Assembly (NCBI GenBank): GCA_028023455.1
Contig: JAQFVV010012509.1
Location: 870,001 to 934,000 of the forward strand
DNA length: 64,000 nucleotides
Direction: 5' to 3'
Source of the DNA: Epiperipatus broadwayi
Taxonomy: Eukaryota > Onychophora > Udeonychophora > Euonychophora > Peripatidae
The notes below the pieces were generated by a model, which did not search any database, had not been told where the DNA came from, and was given only the letters and a program-made list of their open reading frames with translations. Shown one piece after another: positions 47,386-60,393 of the stretch; position 1 is the stretch's first letter, and each line of letters opens with the position of its first letter. A program made the translations under genes and the position numbers.

Positions 47386-49159
47386 TGTAATGGGCCAAGG
47401 CCAATTTGGCACATGTATATAAAATAATTTTGTCTAAAAAAAAATTATTAAAATAAAAATCTTTCGCAAAAGAGTTTGAAATAAAAGTTGAAAAAGCATT
47501 GATTTAAAGTGGGAAGGGGGTTTGCTTAAAGTTAAACTGAAGGTTTTATAAAAAGGAAGTAAAGAGTTTATTATTATTAGTTGAAATACAATTTAAAAGG
47601 TTTAAAAAAATATATAAATCTGTTCATTTAAATTAAAGAAGAAAAATAATCTTAAAACTATTTTTGATTTTAGAATAGTAAAATATATATGTGCTTGCGA
47701 ATGTAAATAAATGTAAGCCGTTAAAAAGAGATATAATAAATGCGTGTTAAAATCGTATTGAAAATCACATGAAAATAAATATTGAAATGTAATATATTTA
47801 AAAACACAGCGGTTGGCTACTAAAGATATAAAAACAACACGTTTTGAAATAGCTACTACTAATTAAACACTCGTCAAAAACACGTTGTCATAGGATTAAT
47901 TACCAATGGAATTCGACAACAGATATTTGCCAGAGGATATTACACGGACAACACGTCGCAGGTATAAATAGACTTTTTTATCGGACAATTAATGGAGAGT
48001 AGTTTTTTCAGTCTAGTTTGCAGTGACAATCTTGTGCAATTTCTATTATGTATCAAGAAACAAAAATGCATTGTTGAGCAGCTTTTGGAAATATATGCTC
48101 GTGCTTCAGCCTTTTTATCCAACAAGATCATCAAAACCTGCCTGTGAAATAATGTCTGCATAACAACTCAGAAATCCTCTGTCAAACGTTCAACTGTCTT
48201 CAAGAATAAAACCAATGGATTCACATAAAATCTCTTCAAGAAATGTCCAAATCTAACCGGTTAGATATAATCCAGCAGAAGCAGCCAACAACAAGCAATA
48301 TCCACATTCCAAAAATCCTAGATAAACATTTATTTATTATCATTTATACATAGTAGCCACCCCTGTAATTCGTTAATCCTACCGAGTAAAGTAATTTGAA
48401 CTCTTAAGCATGCATAAAATGAACTATTGATGTGCGTGTGTGGGAATGTGAGATAATTTAACGATGTCACATATTTTTTATGCTTTTCACCAGATATATG
48501 TTATATTGTGTTAATTTAAAAATGTGCGTGTATTAAATTAGATTATCAAGATGTTTAAATTTAGTAAATTAATGTTGGTTTATAAATTATCTTTAAAACT
48601 TAATTAATGTTGATTAAAATAAATTGTCTTCAAACTTAAACTTTATTTGTCGGTCAATTCTTTTTACCAACCTTTTTTTATTAATTCTTTCCTCCAATAA
48701 TTTTGTTATTGAATTAAAATTAGACTGAGCTAGTTTTAGGGAATGTTTCGAGCCCTGGATTATGAGCCTACTGCCCGAATACATTAGTCATTGGACTAGC
48801 TGGCTCCCGAGGGTTTATTCTGAAACAAATAAAGTATTTGGATAGTAGGGGTTTGAATCTAGCAGCCAAGGTGGGCCATTGTTGATAGTTAAAGCTATCA
48901 ATAAGATCTCCCATTTTGCTCAAACGTGCCGGCTCATTCACGTAAGTAACATTTATAAGATTATAAATGTATTATGAAGGAGTTTGAAACCAGTCAAAAC
49001 TTATATATATATATAAGTAAATGGTTTCAGCGGTTCGACCCGGTACAATACAATATTACTTTCTAAAATATTGGTTGTATTAAATTTATTACAAAATAAT
49101 AATTTATTGTGCGTTCCCTAATTCACTGTAAATAAATATATATGTGTTGTACATGTATG

Positions 49160-50500
49160 TATGTGTTAATAATAAACAAATCTCCCCAGTATTAATGCAA
49201 GTTCCAAATGGATTGGGCTCAATAAGCAGGCCGATCTTGTTATGAATATTTCCATTGTAAGCTACCCTTTACATACTGGAAAGTCATCCTCCTCACAACT
49301 CGCACAGAATGGCTCTGAAAAGTTGGTATTGCAGCAGTGAAAGGTGCCTTTCTTATTTATTTGGCCCTTTAAATGCCTTATTTTGATGTTAAGGTACTTT
49401 TTCATTCACTAAATCTCAGTTTTAGTGCATTTTTAATACAATTTCCCTATGTTTACCTTGTGCTTATCAGCATTTAACTACCTCATCATTCCCCCCCATT
49501 TGGTGGGTGGTTCAGCTGTATCATGGACCATAAAGAGTTTTATTCCCTCTTAGAATCTTAATTAGTTTTCATACTCCAAGTTCCTTGCCACTCAAAACTT
49601 GTTTTTAAAGTTTTCTGTGTGTTCCAGTTATTTAGGCCATTAACGATCCTATTTCTCAGACATCCCCTTCTCTGGGGTAACTAACCACCTAGAATTCCAC
49701 TCAATTTTCTCATTACTCAACTAAAATTGTTAATAACAAGATTTCCAGTGTTTGTTTGTTTGTTTGTTTTTTTTTGCTTTTACATCACTATACTTAATTT
49801 TTCCATTTCAAAATTGTTTTTCTTTATATTACTTTTCATTCTTTCAAACGGTTTAAAGATAGCCACCGCCCCTAGTGGGAAAAATGTGTAGAGACCTAAA
49901 CTACATAAACTAAAACCATCAAAATTACCCATATTTTATCCAAACTAAGTTTCAACCAAGACTTAACTAAAAACATCATCACCAAAGAACTTATTTCAAA
50001 GTCTCCATCTCCTTGTCATCTGGATCTTCCTCCACTTCAGGCTGTGGTTTGCTCTATTAAAGGTAAAAAGCAAATCAAAAAGAACAATATGACCAATCAT
50101 AAAGCCATTCTAAGTATAACAGGGAAAACTAAAACTACTCATCTACAAAAGATAAAAATCAGCATGTTGCATCTAAGCATAACTCAGAAATTTCATCCAT
50201 CCCTGAAACCTCTCAAGACTTAACATACCTATTCCTCCAAAATTCATGTCACATATGGATCCTCCTATCAATCCATCAGGGCAACCAAGCCTATCAACAT
50301 TGCTCCTTACCAAAGACTTCTTTGCCTGAACTACACACCCTTTCTATATCCTTTTCCCATTTCATATGTATTTCCTTCACCATATTGTACTTGAATTTCA
50401 TTTTGCCATGTAATTATCCCTTTGTAAACCTTTTTTAATTGTTGTGTATTTTGTCTTTTTGATGAATAAAAGCTTTCATCACCGAGAAAAAGAAAAAAAA
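49160..50500 (+). mobile_element. Possible retroposon with A-rich 3' end, family unknown
   Basis: The block is visibly less AT-rich than its surroundings and ends ATGAATAAAAGCTTTCATCA followed by an A-rich tail (GAGAAAAAGAAAAAAAAG, about 50486-50502). That pattern suggests a reverse-transcribed transcript: a polyadenylation-type AATAAA about 20 nt before the tail. It abuts PLE 3. No open frame above 60 codons was recognised inside and the 5' edge is undefined. It could be the 3' UTR of a LINE or a processed host transcript. Confidence 0.35.
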
Positions 50501-50502
50501 GA

Positions 50503-51240
50503 ATGCTGTTTTTTATGCCAAAGGATCAAGAAAGAATTCTTTCTTAAGAGAAAATCTTGATAATTTTGTCATGGCTAATTTCTGTAACTGACAACTGTTT
50601 GTAATGAAACATGATTTTTGTGAATTTTAGTTAGATCCTAGAGATTTATTCCCCCCCCCCCTTTTTTTTTTTTTTTTTTTAGAATCAGTGACATATGTGA
50701 AATGCTTTCAGAGTATTGCTTGTAGGTGGTTTTGATTTTTTGTCATCTTTTTCTACTGGTCTGCTGTGAGGTCTCAAATTTTATTGTCATAATCAGCTAT
50801 ATCCATTACAACTGTAGTATTACCTTCAATAGAAAGGGGAATGATTATAGAATTGTCTAGTTTGGGAGATTGAATAATCTCCCTCTCATTATACTTAATT
50901 TTGATTGGATAGCTGGTATTTCTTAAATATATTTTTTACTGTAATTCTGCTGCTTTTTCTAGAAGTAATTTTTGAATGCTTTATTCATTTACTACCATTA
51001 ATCTAATAAGAGGGGGTGTGATTGCAAGATTTAATTTTTTTTCCAGAACAGTAGTTTCAGCATGAGTTAAATGTTTAGAACTAAGATTTTTTTTATTGAT
51101 GTACTTTCTATCTTATTTGAAGCACCAGGAGATTTCATATTCCCATGTAGCTTTACATTTTTTCCTTTTGATGTTCTTTTATTTTTCATGTAATTAACAT
51201 TGTGTGCGGTTTTTATTGTTGTTTAAATGATACAACCAAT
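50503..51240 (-). pseudogene. Penelope-like element fragment (PLE 3)
   Basis: The + strand sequence parallels 28860-29500 throughout (AGAAAATCTTGATAA...TTTTG; ACTGGTCTGCTGTGAGG against AGTGGCCTGTTGGGGG; CTTTTGATGTTCTTTT in both). On the minus strand about 50771-50825 reads GNTTVVMDIADYDNKI, the conserved PLE segment before the RT core, with its Gly and Asp intact. Frames are interrupted by stops and by poly-C/poly-T expansions at about 50651-50680. Only the N-terminal half is present. Confidence 0.82.
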
Positions 51241-51527
51241 GCCTTTGATGAATACTCAGCAATGAATATAAATTTATATTATATTTTAATATTTTCAATG
51301 TTTTATCCAAATATAATATTTTCAAATATTTTACATTTTTGTGTCAACGTTTTTTGATTTAATTACCACATGGGCCCCCGTGTGCATGTAAAATCAGGTT
51401 CTTTTGCATTATTTATATTGCTTTTTTTTTTTTAGAGGATCATTAGTATCAGGTATGCATTTGTTGCAGGCATCTGAGTTATTGACTGATATTTTTATCC
51501 AAGAAGTTTTTGAGAATTATCTCAATA

Positions 51528-52512
51528 CATCTGGGTCTCGTTTTATGCGGTAGATAGGTTCCACAGAAAACCCGCATTAAAAAAAATCGCACAAAAATAG
51601 ACTTAGCTTACCTTAAAAAATGGGGGATAGGGTCTGTAATTTTCAGAATTCGCATAAAAGCAAAGCAACAAAGAAAAATTACTTTAAAATTCACATTAAA
51701 AAAATAAGCAACTAAAGTATGACTAATAAAAAATTTCAAATATTTGAAAAAATTAATACAAGACAAACTTTTTTTACTTTTTTTATTAACTACAGTATTT
51801 AATTTTACATTTTTCATACATATTTTAATCATTACCGCTAGCGTTCGTTTGTAAACTGGAAAGAAATCAGATTCGATGTGATGTGATGTATTGTAGCTTC
51901 TCTTTAAACAAAGTCAAGAATCTCTCAGGATTTATGCCCAGGAAAACCTGTTAGCCACTTTATTTTTATTCGTGATGTGATGTACAACTAGTGCCACTTT
52001 CAGTCCTATGCTATGTTAATGGTTTTTCTGTTTCTATATTAAAAAAATGAGATCGAAATCAAAACAAAAAGATTATACATTATCATTAGAAAGATTATTT
52101 TCAGTTTATAAAATCTTCGTTTTTTTATTTTAAAAATCTAAAAGATTATTTATTTCTGTTATATATAACAAAATTTACATTTTAAAAGTTTAATTTTTTT
52201 TAATATTTATTGTGATATTTTTATATGTAATTATAAATCTATTATTATTATTTATTCATTAGTATAAATAGGTTATTTACATAGAAGCTAAAATTCTAAA
52301 TACAGCTTCATTCCATATTCACATTATCTGCTAATATAACGTTATATTTTTGGAAAAAAAAAAAAGTATTTCAAGTGAAAATAAGTTATTAATAATTTAC
52401 ATTTCTTGATATCTAATAAATATAGTGAAATATGAAAGATATCAAGAAGAAACATGAATTGTATAACTTCAAAATCGCATTAAAATAATCCGCATAAAAC
52501 AAGACCCAGGTG
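51528..52512. mobile_element. Non-autonomous TIR transposon, Tc1/mariner (Tigger-like), 985 bp
   Basis: Terminal inverted repeats CATCTGGGTCTCGTTTTATG (left) and, on the other strand, CACCTGGGTCTTGTTTTATG (right), both continuing CGG. Flanking dinucleotides are TA on both sides (51526-51527 and 52513-52514), the target duplication of Tc1/mariner elements. The ...CTCGTTTTAT... ends resemble pogo/Tigger termini. Inner blocks such as AATGCGATTTT and its partner AAAATCGCACAAA continue the inverted similarity. No transposase (no DDE frame) was seen. A 74-codon minus frame inside is not convincing. Confidence 0.8.
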
Positions 52513-53551
52513 TATAGATAATTTATGCAGATCTGTAACGCTTCGTTTTGAATTAAAGATTCAAGGATTTTAAACATAGTTGAAGATGAATGGTCAATAA
52601 AAGTTTCTTATCTAAAAGAAAACTGTAGTTAAGTTTCTTTCCTGAGGTTTCCAAGTTTATTGAAATTTTGTAAGACAGAATGAAAGAAAATTTACTAAAG
52701 TAGAATTTCTGATAAACAGTGTATTTATTTGAAGGAGTAAGTATTGATTTTTTTTCTTATCTATAGATTATAACCAAAATGTTTATTCCATATAATATTT
52801 ACTTATGCATTTTTGCTTTGGAAGTTATACTAATTTCTTTTTTGTAATACAGAAGACTTATTTTACTTTTGGAAGACAATATTAAAATAGGAACTTCTAT
52901 AGACAGGAGGAAAAATATATATTTTCACAAAATTTTTGATTAAGCAATTAAGTAAAAGTACTGGTAAAGTTGATTTTACTTCATTTTCAATTCTCTTTTT
53001 CCTTAGATAGAATTTTAGTACATAGACCAAGAAGATCAATTCTTCAAAACTATTAATAATATTAGATGTGTTTAATTGGGTTATATTAAGTTTTTAGATA
53101 AATAGTGATTATCTAAATGAGTTTAAGTTTAGAAATATATATTTTTATATAACAATAGGAAAGATGGATTTCAATAAATAATTAGTAAATTAGATTTAAT
53201 CTATTTGAAGAAATAAATAAAGCATTAATTAAAGAGATTTGGTGTTCATTTATATTTAAAAGAAACGTCCTTATAATTAAAAAAATTATTTTTGAATCAG
53301 TGAGCCTAGACTCTTTCTCTTATAGGTATGAAATATGGAACTCTGAATTCTAAAATGAAGAAACCACTGTGTTGGTGATAACTGCAAAGGATATGAAGAG
53401 GAATACATCCATGTTAGCAATAGTAAATTGTAAAAATTAACTTAAAAAAGAAATGAGTTGGATATACAGCAAGATAAGTTAAAATGGTGACTTCAGAAGA
53501 GATATAGTTTGAGTAGGATGATGAAATAAAATATAAATTGGATCACTATAG

Positions 53552-53890
53552 AAAATGAAATTTTTGTGGAAAACTATTGGAGTGGACTTTGTGTGGTGGT
53601 GCATTACTATGGGCGGAATGTGATTTGATGATTATGATTACAGAGTCCCAATATATAAATTGTTTAAATGGTCACTTGAAAGTCAGCAAATCATTTAGCT
53701 TACTTCTCAATTATAGAAAAGGAAGTCTTTGTGGAAAACTATTGGAATGGTCTTTGTATAGAGTTGCATTATTATTGGCTAAGTCTGTTAATTATGATTG
53801 CAGAGTCACCAATAAAAGTCATCATTATTATATATATATATATATAAATTGTTTAAATGGCTACTTCAAAGTTAGCAAATCATAAACTTA
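53552..53890. repeat. Diverged tandem duplication, period about 165 bp
   Basis: TGTGGAAAACTATTGGAGTG (53565) and TGTGGAAAACTATTGGAATG (53730) begin two units, each followed by ...GCATTA(C/T)TATTGG/GGGC..., ATTATGATT(A/G)CAGAGTC and TAAATTGTTTAAATGG(T/C). A (TA)n run at about 53831-53846 expands the second unit. The long + frame over both units is a consequence of the duplication and has no recognisable domain. Confidence 0.85.
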
Positions 53891-54419
53891 GTTTTCAATA
53901 CTACCGTTTTTCAAAACTTATGCAAATATTGTTAAAAAAATAATTTCTGTGACAGTTTATTGTTTAAATGTCACCATCTTTAAACATGATATTATATTTG
54001 ATTCTATTTATACTGTAAATATACATTTCTACTACCCATTTCAGAATGCAGTCAATTCAGTGGCAAGCATAGAAAGATTTGTCAACAAGACGAGTGTTTT
54101 TTTTTTTTCATTTTTCAAAAATTGTTTAAACTTACGATCTTTTAGAAATGTTTTTTTTGTTTTTTTTTAATTTGTAATTTAATTTGTTGTACTGAAATTA
54201 GCCATTCCAATACAAATGTAGGAATTTTCTGTTTGAATATTTTAATATTATTTATTTTAGAAAATAGGTAGCGTTTAAGTTATTTGGAAGTTCTGAGAAA
54301 TTTTCTGATGTAATTAGGGAGAGTCTCTACCACATTTCTGTAAATGAAGTAACTTCTTAAATTCTAATATCTTTAAATAATACTTGAATTCTGGAAATCA
54401 TTTATCATATGAATAGAAT

Positions 54420-54614
54420 TTTAATTTTAAACATAAATGTTCAGACATTTATAAAGAAAAGGTAGACATGTTATTTTAAAAATTGGCTTTATTCATGCGA
54501 AACATGCTTTCAGTATCATGCTTGCATAATCAGCATGAATAAAGCCAATTTTTAAAATAACACATCTATCTTTTCTTTATAAATGTCTAAACATTTATAT
54601 GTTTAAAATTACAA
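54420..54614. repeat. Palindromic element, arms about 79 bp
   Basis: The left arm ending TTTTAAAAATTGGCTTTATTCATGC (54474-54498) is mirrored from 54533 by GCATGAATAAAGCC and AATTTTTAAAATAACA. Outward pairing continues through ACATTTATAAAGAAAAG to about 54614. The 34-nt centre includes GCGAAACATGC and GCTTGCATAATCAGC. Each arm carries an outward AATAAAGCC. The design resembles the 22.3 kb palindrome and PLE-type terminal repeats, but no hammerhead core is complete. Confidence 0.85.
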
Positions 54615-57600
54615 TTGCAAAGACAAGAGATAAGATATTAAATGAATTACATATTAATAAAAATAAATAATTAAATGGTTTTTTTGCTCGCTTATAAAAA
54701 GTTTGATTCTTGAACTTTAAGCTTCAGAATCTATTCCTAAACCACACAGGGATTATTTATCACATTTATTATATTCAAATAAAATACCATATCATATTTA
54801 ATCATAATTTTTTTCATTTGTTTTAACCTATTTCTTATAAATCTTCAGTATCTTTATTTTTTGTCTTTTTATTCTGTTTACTTTTTTTACTTTATGCCAG
54901 AAATAACCATTGTTTAGTTTTTCTTAAGAACTGTGTAATTTTTGTAGGTTTTGCAATATTTGCATCATCTATTATTATTTTTTTTAGTTTTATTATTGTT
55001 GCCATAAATGGTTTTCATTATTCAAGGCTATCATCCGATCTTAAGTAATCCAAGGACTGCAGTAAAAAAAAATATTCATCCGAGGGCAATATCCAAAATA
55101 ATAAATACAGATGAACTATAACTAAACAGAACTAAGTGCACATTAATCATCATGCATATTTGGCATTGATGTTCAGAGCATGTGCTTTGGATCAAAACAT
55201 TGCAATGATTCATCTTATATTTAACAAATACATGGATGTATAGTCATGTAAAAACACCAGATAATAATATCAACATCAATTAGTGATTAGATTTAAAATA
55301 TCTAATTAGTCTTTGATTCAAATTGTTATTTTATCTTTTCACTCAAAAAATGTAAAACCTTTAGGTGAACTTCACAAAATCTCATTGCAGGCCACATATG
55401 ACCTTTGGGCCATATTTTGGATAACTTTGCATTAGATAAATACAAATGTTAATTCTGTATCAGTTATCATATGTACTTTGGGTTGTTGTTTTTTTTTTTT
55501 AGTTATTTACATGAGAAACATCTCTACTACAGAACTGTAAAATTTATTCCTAATTTAATTAACAGATTGCATAATGTAATTGTTAATTGGTTGTTTAGTT
55601 CATAGAAAATTGAATATACCATTAGAGATTCAACAAGCATTTCTGAGGAATAAGTAATTTTCTTCATCACTCTAGAGTGATCGTATTAGATATCCTACGC
55701 ATGATACTTCTTTCATAACATTGGGCTTTACTAATATTCATTGATAATCTTAATTTATTATTATTAATACCCTATATGGTATAGTACTGTGGCAAAGCAG
55801 TAGACTGGAACTAAAAATGTCCGAATCAAAGCGCAATCTGTCTCTTCCGTTCAAACATCACATGATCATTGTAATGACTAATTGTTTGATTATTATATGT
55901 ATATTAAATAGTAATTCTGTTGCTATCATTGTGTTTTTACAAAAAAAAATTTCGGACAGCTATCCAGTTATACAGTTTGGCTGCTGTCCTTCTAGTCCTC
56001 ATAAAAGGAGATAGATACTTTGCAGTTTTATTTCACATAGCCAGACTGAGATTTTATTTTTTTTGCTATGTAGATAACTTGAAGTAGAAATTACTTCATA
56101 CCAGCATTTCATTGTGCTTTAATATCTTATAGAACATAACTGTTTGGTTATGCTAATGGCATATACAATAAGTAGGTCTTTTCTGATATTAAACTTGTCC
56201 ATATTAATCCTGCTTATGTGTGTTTATTGATTTGAAATCTGTGTCAGTATTTGTATTACTGGCTTTAAAACAATTCAGATTTTGTTGTAAATTTTTAAAT
56301 GAAAAAAAAAATTTTTTTTGTTATAATCATTTTTAATAATTCTTTTTATTATTATTGCCATTTTTTCCTGTCTCAAATTACTTTTTTTTGCTCTGCTAAG
56401 CCTTGTTTGCTTACATATGTTTGGATTCTCAAATGGTTGTCAAGGAAATATGTAAATAGCATACAAGAGCAGCAAATGCTGTTTAAATGGTTTATATTAT
56501 AGCAGCAGCCAAAAATAGGTAAAGTTTATTTACAATATTTCTAAAGAAAAATGTATATTAAAAACAATACAAGAGAAATTTTTCAAAGAAAACTATTTTA
56601 ATTAAGATATTCCTGTAACAGTACATTGATTATTTTTTTTAGTTGTCCTGACATCTATGGGTAAGATTTTGAACTTTTTTTTTTTATCCCACCACAATTT
56701 TAAACGCGAATTCGTACTGTTGCTTAGTTACCCCATCTGCTTTCGGGATGAGAACTTAACTTACTTATAATAGAAATATTTAAATCTGACTCATTACTGT
56801 TTTCTGCACATTCATCTATATTTAACATGTTTTTGAGTGATTGTTTGCAGTGTATTAAGTTACAGATAGTTTTAAAAAGCATTAAACTAAATGTTCAAAA
56901 TGTTATATTATGTCTTTTAACATTAATTCATCCCTTTTATTTATTATATTTGTTTTAAAATTGTGCTGCATTTATTTCAGTTTATATCCAAAGATGACCA
57001 TTACCTATTTTTCAGACAATTTTTGTGTAGCTGTTTATCATACTATAATACAGGAGTAACTTTTTTTTTTTTGCTGTATTTAATTGGCTTTTTTTTAAAA
57101 AAAAAAAAAAGATAGTTAATTATTTATTAATGTTAAACTTATACAGGAATTATAATTACTCACGAAATTCGAATCATTATTCACCTTTATTATACATATA
57201 TTGGATAGATATTGTAATTAATAATGAAATTGAGTCTATTAAATTCTGACAGCTGAAACAGATGTGACTTGGATGCCTCCTAAAAATAAAATAAAAATCT
57301 AACTCCGTAATTCCCTGGCAATTTGAAAATATTTTGGGATGAGCATTCACAAAGCAGTTCTTGATTTAGGATCCAATCTTAGATAGTGATAAATCTGATC
57401 TAATTAATAGCTTTTTATACACTTTATGTGAAGCAACTTCTGATATCTGATGCAGTGAGAAGATGAGATGTCACATCAAGAAAGTGAACTTTAGGTTTAG
57501 TGTGAAACATTTTTTTTCCATTCCTAAAGTGGGTCAAAATATTCAATAGTAGAATATGCTAATGCTAAGGAAGCTGTTTTTAAAAGCATTTGCAGCACAA

Positions 57601-60393
57601 GATTAAGTAGTGCCAGCCATTTTAGATCTAACCTATGGAATAACTTGTCTCTTTTTTTTATCTATCAGAATGTCCAGGTTGCTATAGATCATGTTTCAGT
57701 ATTTTGTTGTGAAAGCTACATCAGCTTATGAACTATTTCACTGTTGTTTATATGGAAAGTTGGACATATTTTATGAGATTAGAAATGGGGTCTGAATCTT
57801 TGAAAAAGATTTCCAAATTTTTGAAGTCCTTATTAAGAGTTGTTTTGTTTTTTTTTACTGGGGGCATTTTTTTTACAAGTCAAAGTGACATCACCAGTTT
57901 AGATAAATTTACCGTTTTTTTTTACTTTCTGGAAGATCACTAATAAATATATTTAATGGTGTGATAACTGAACCCTAAGAAAGATCTGAAATTTTTGTAT
58001 TTATTATGATTTTTATTTTAGATCAATTTTTTTTTTGATTAGCATTTTTATTATATAATTTATTTATTTTTTCCATTTTTCCAAGTATTTGTAAGCAGAG
58101 AATGGATTGATAAAGATAATTTATTTTGAAATCCCATTTCAGTGTGTGTAGTTAAAGATAAAATTTGTTCATAGAATATATTCTTGACTAAGTTTGAACT
58201 GTAGTTGGTTCTCGTCTATCATCATAATTCTTATCAAGATTACTCTTTCGAAGAGTTTGTGAAGAAGACATAATTTTTAATATTGATTATTAATTTTTTG
58301 GTGTCATTAAGTTTATTAGGTTTGCTTTCTCTCAAATTTTTGAAATAATTTCTGTATGTTGGAAAATAATTTTACCAACTTTGCATTAGCTTTGGATCCT
58401 AAATGTATTGTAGTATAATATCTGCTCCTAGGCTAATTAAGGTTTTATTAAGTTTAAAGTGAAGGGACATTATGAAAGTCAAATTAAAGGTGTCTTTTTT
58501 TTTTTTAAGCTTACAGAATTGATATATAAGATTAGCAATCTCATTAGTAGTTGTTTTTTTAGAAGTGTGTTCATACCTACCAAGCATATATAGAAGAAAT
58601 CCTTTCAACTGAATCTTGTAACGTTTTGTATTTTCAAGACCTCTTTTCATCTTTTTTTCCTACTATCGTCAAGAGATTTTTATAAAACTGTCAGCCATTT
58701 TCATACCTTTGGATGACAAATATTGATTATAAAAGAACATTTGCTTGTTGTGTTGTATTTATTGTTGAAACATTTTATTTACTTTGATCTATTTCTTATG
58801 ATTGATTTAAACACAAGATAAAGTTATGGTTGTGTGTTAACATATTCAGACTTTAAAAAAATAAATAAGTCATAAGAAGCCATTTATATATGAAATTCTA
58901 GATATTCTTCTGATGTTGTAAGCAGGTCTTTAAAACTCTTAGCATACCTGATGAATAGGAAAATCTATCTGTTTATTTTACCTTAGTGTTTAACCATATT
59001 TAAGTTTAAATTTTCATTACAAAATTCTAAAGTACATCTCTTATGCTTTTATTAATATTATATATTTATAATTATTTAAAACTACAATTTTTCTAAGCAA
59101 CATATATAAATAAGATGCATATTTTCAAAATAATCATATATAGGTATTGTGTACATTTATTTTGCATAAAAAATAATTACAGGTACAATCTAGTATCTAA
59201 AATGTTTTTGTTGTTATTATAATTTTAAAAGGTTAATTAATATTATCTCTATTGAGTAACTTAATGTTCTCTTTTATGTATTTAATGCTGTATAATTGCA
59301 TTTTTATTTATTTAAGAATATGTCAATACTTAGGTTTCTATCTACCCAACCCCAATGACTTTGAAAAGTTTAAACCTAATTTTTATAAATTTAACTGTTG
59401 TTAACTTCCTTTTTTTTTAAAAAAAAAAAGTTTTTTTTTCTTCCCTTTTATTATTATTTGAAGTTAGATAATTAATTTCAAATGTTTTGATTAACAAATA
59501 ATTGTATTTTAAAAAGGTAAAAATATATTTTTAATATAAAAAAACAAAAACACTTAAAATCAAAATCACTTTTCTCTGCATTTATTTAAATTATTTGTAA
59601 ATCATTTTCAGTGCAAATCTTTTTAGATTCCTGTCAATTGTAATAACTCCCCCTCCCCTTCTATTAATTTCCCTAATTGGAATCACATGATACTCTCAAA
59701 GGAGTATAATGGGGACAGTTTTAAAGCATACGTGCACTTTTTCATCATCACTCTCAATTGGTCACTTGTATTCCTTGTTGAGAAATAAATAGTGAATTTA
59801 CAAGAGATAATTTACTCCAGAAGTTTTAGCTTATTTTAGTTGAAAGTAAAAATAACTAATTAAAGTTAAATAATTATAATGGAAATAATTATAATTAAAA
59901 ACAAGCTGTGGGGATGTATTTTTAATTGAAATAAAAATAATTAATTAAAGTTAAGTAATTATAATGGAAATAATTATAATTGAAAACAAGCTAATTAAAG
60001 TTAAGAACAATCAAAACCGAGTTGGAAAACATGCGATTAAGATTTCGGAGAGATGTAGCGGATAAGACTTAAACAAAAGAACTCAGGGGCATATAAAATT
60101 GTGAGAGGAAAACATCACGCACTTGTTACAGTTTTGTTTAACAAAAGAAGTTGGATACATATCAAGCTGTTAGAGCATTTTGCAGCACAACTGTTTTAAG
60201 AGTTGTTTCAGCCGAGTTCCGGATATTTAGTTATAATTCTTGTTCTCATTTATGTTATCTATCAGATTGTATGTTCTTTTCTACCCCTCTGACAAACTTA
60301 GGGGCGAAGACATTACAAGATTGGCACAGTCAAAATTTTCAAACCTAGTGAAACTTGAAAGAATAAGCCAGACGAGAAAGTCAACTGATACTA

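Larger units (their letters stand above)
42647..49047 (+). mobile_element. Non-autonomous LTR retrotransposon with 1.6 kb LTRs (LARD-like)
   Basis: 5' LTR 42647-44285 (1639 bp) and 3' LTR 47386-49047 (1662 bp) align along their whole length, with scattered substitutions and small indels (for example an extra TTTTTACCAACC block near 48661). They start TGT and end (T/A)CA. The element is flanked by the 4-bp duplication ATAC (42643-42646 and 49048-49051). A primer-binding-site-like TGGCTTTCCCAACGTTTGG lies five bases after the 5' LTR, and the purine tract AAAACAGAGGGGGG directly precedes the 3' LTR. The LTR contains AAATAAAG near 44068-44075, a possible polyadenylation signal. The internal region is only 3.1 kb and lacks protease, RT and RNase H, so it must be mobilised in trans. 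Confidence 0.93.

Noticed and set aside
54051-54103. CIBAR1 exon 3 candidate after CCCATTTCAG
   Set aside because: The frame reads NAVNSVASIERFVNKTSV, which does not match the expected V-E-R-L-E-A-K-V block, and there is no clear donor.
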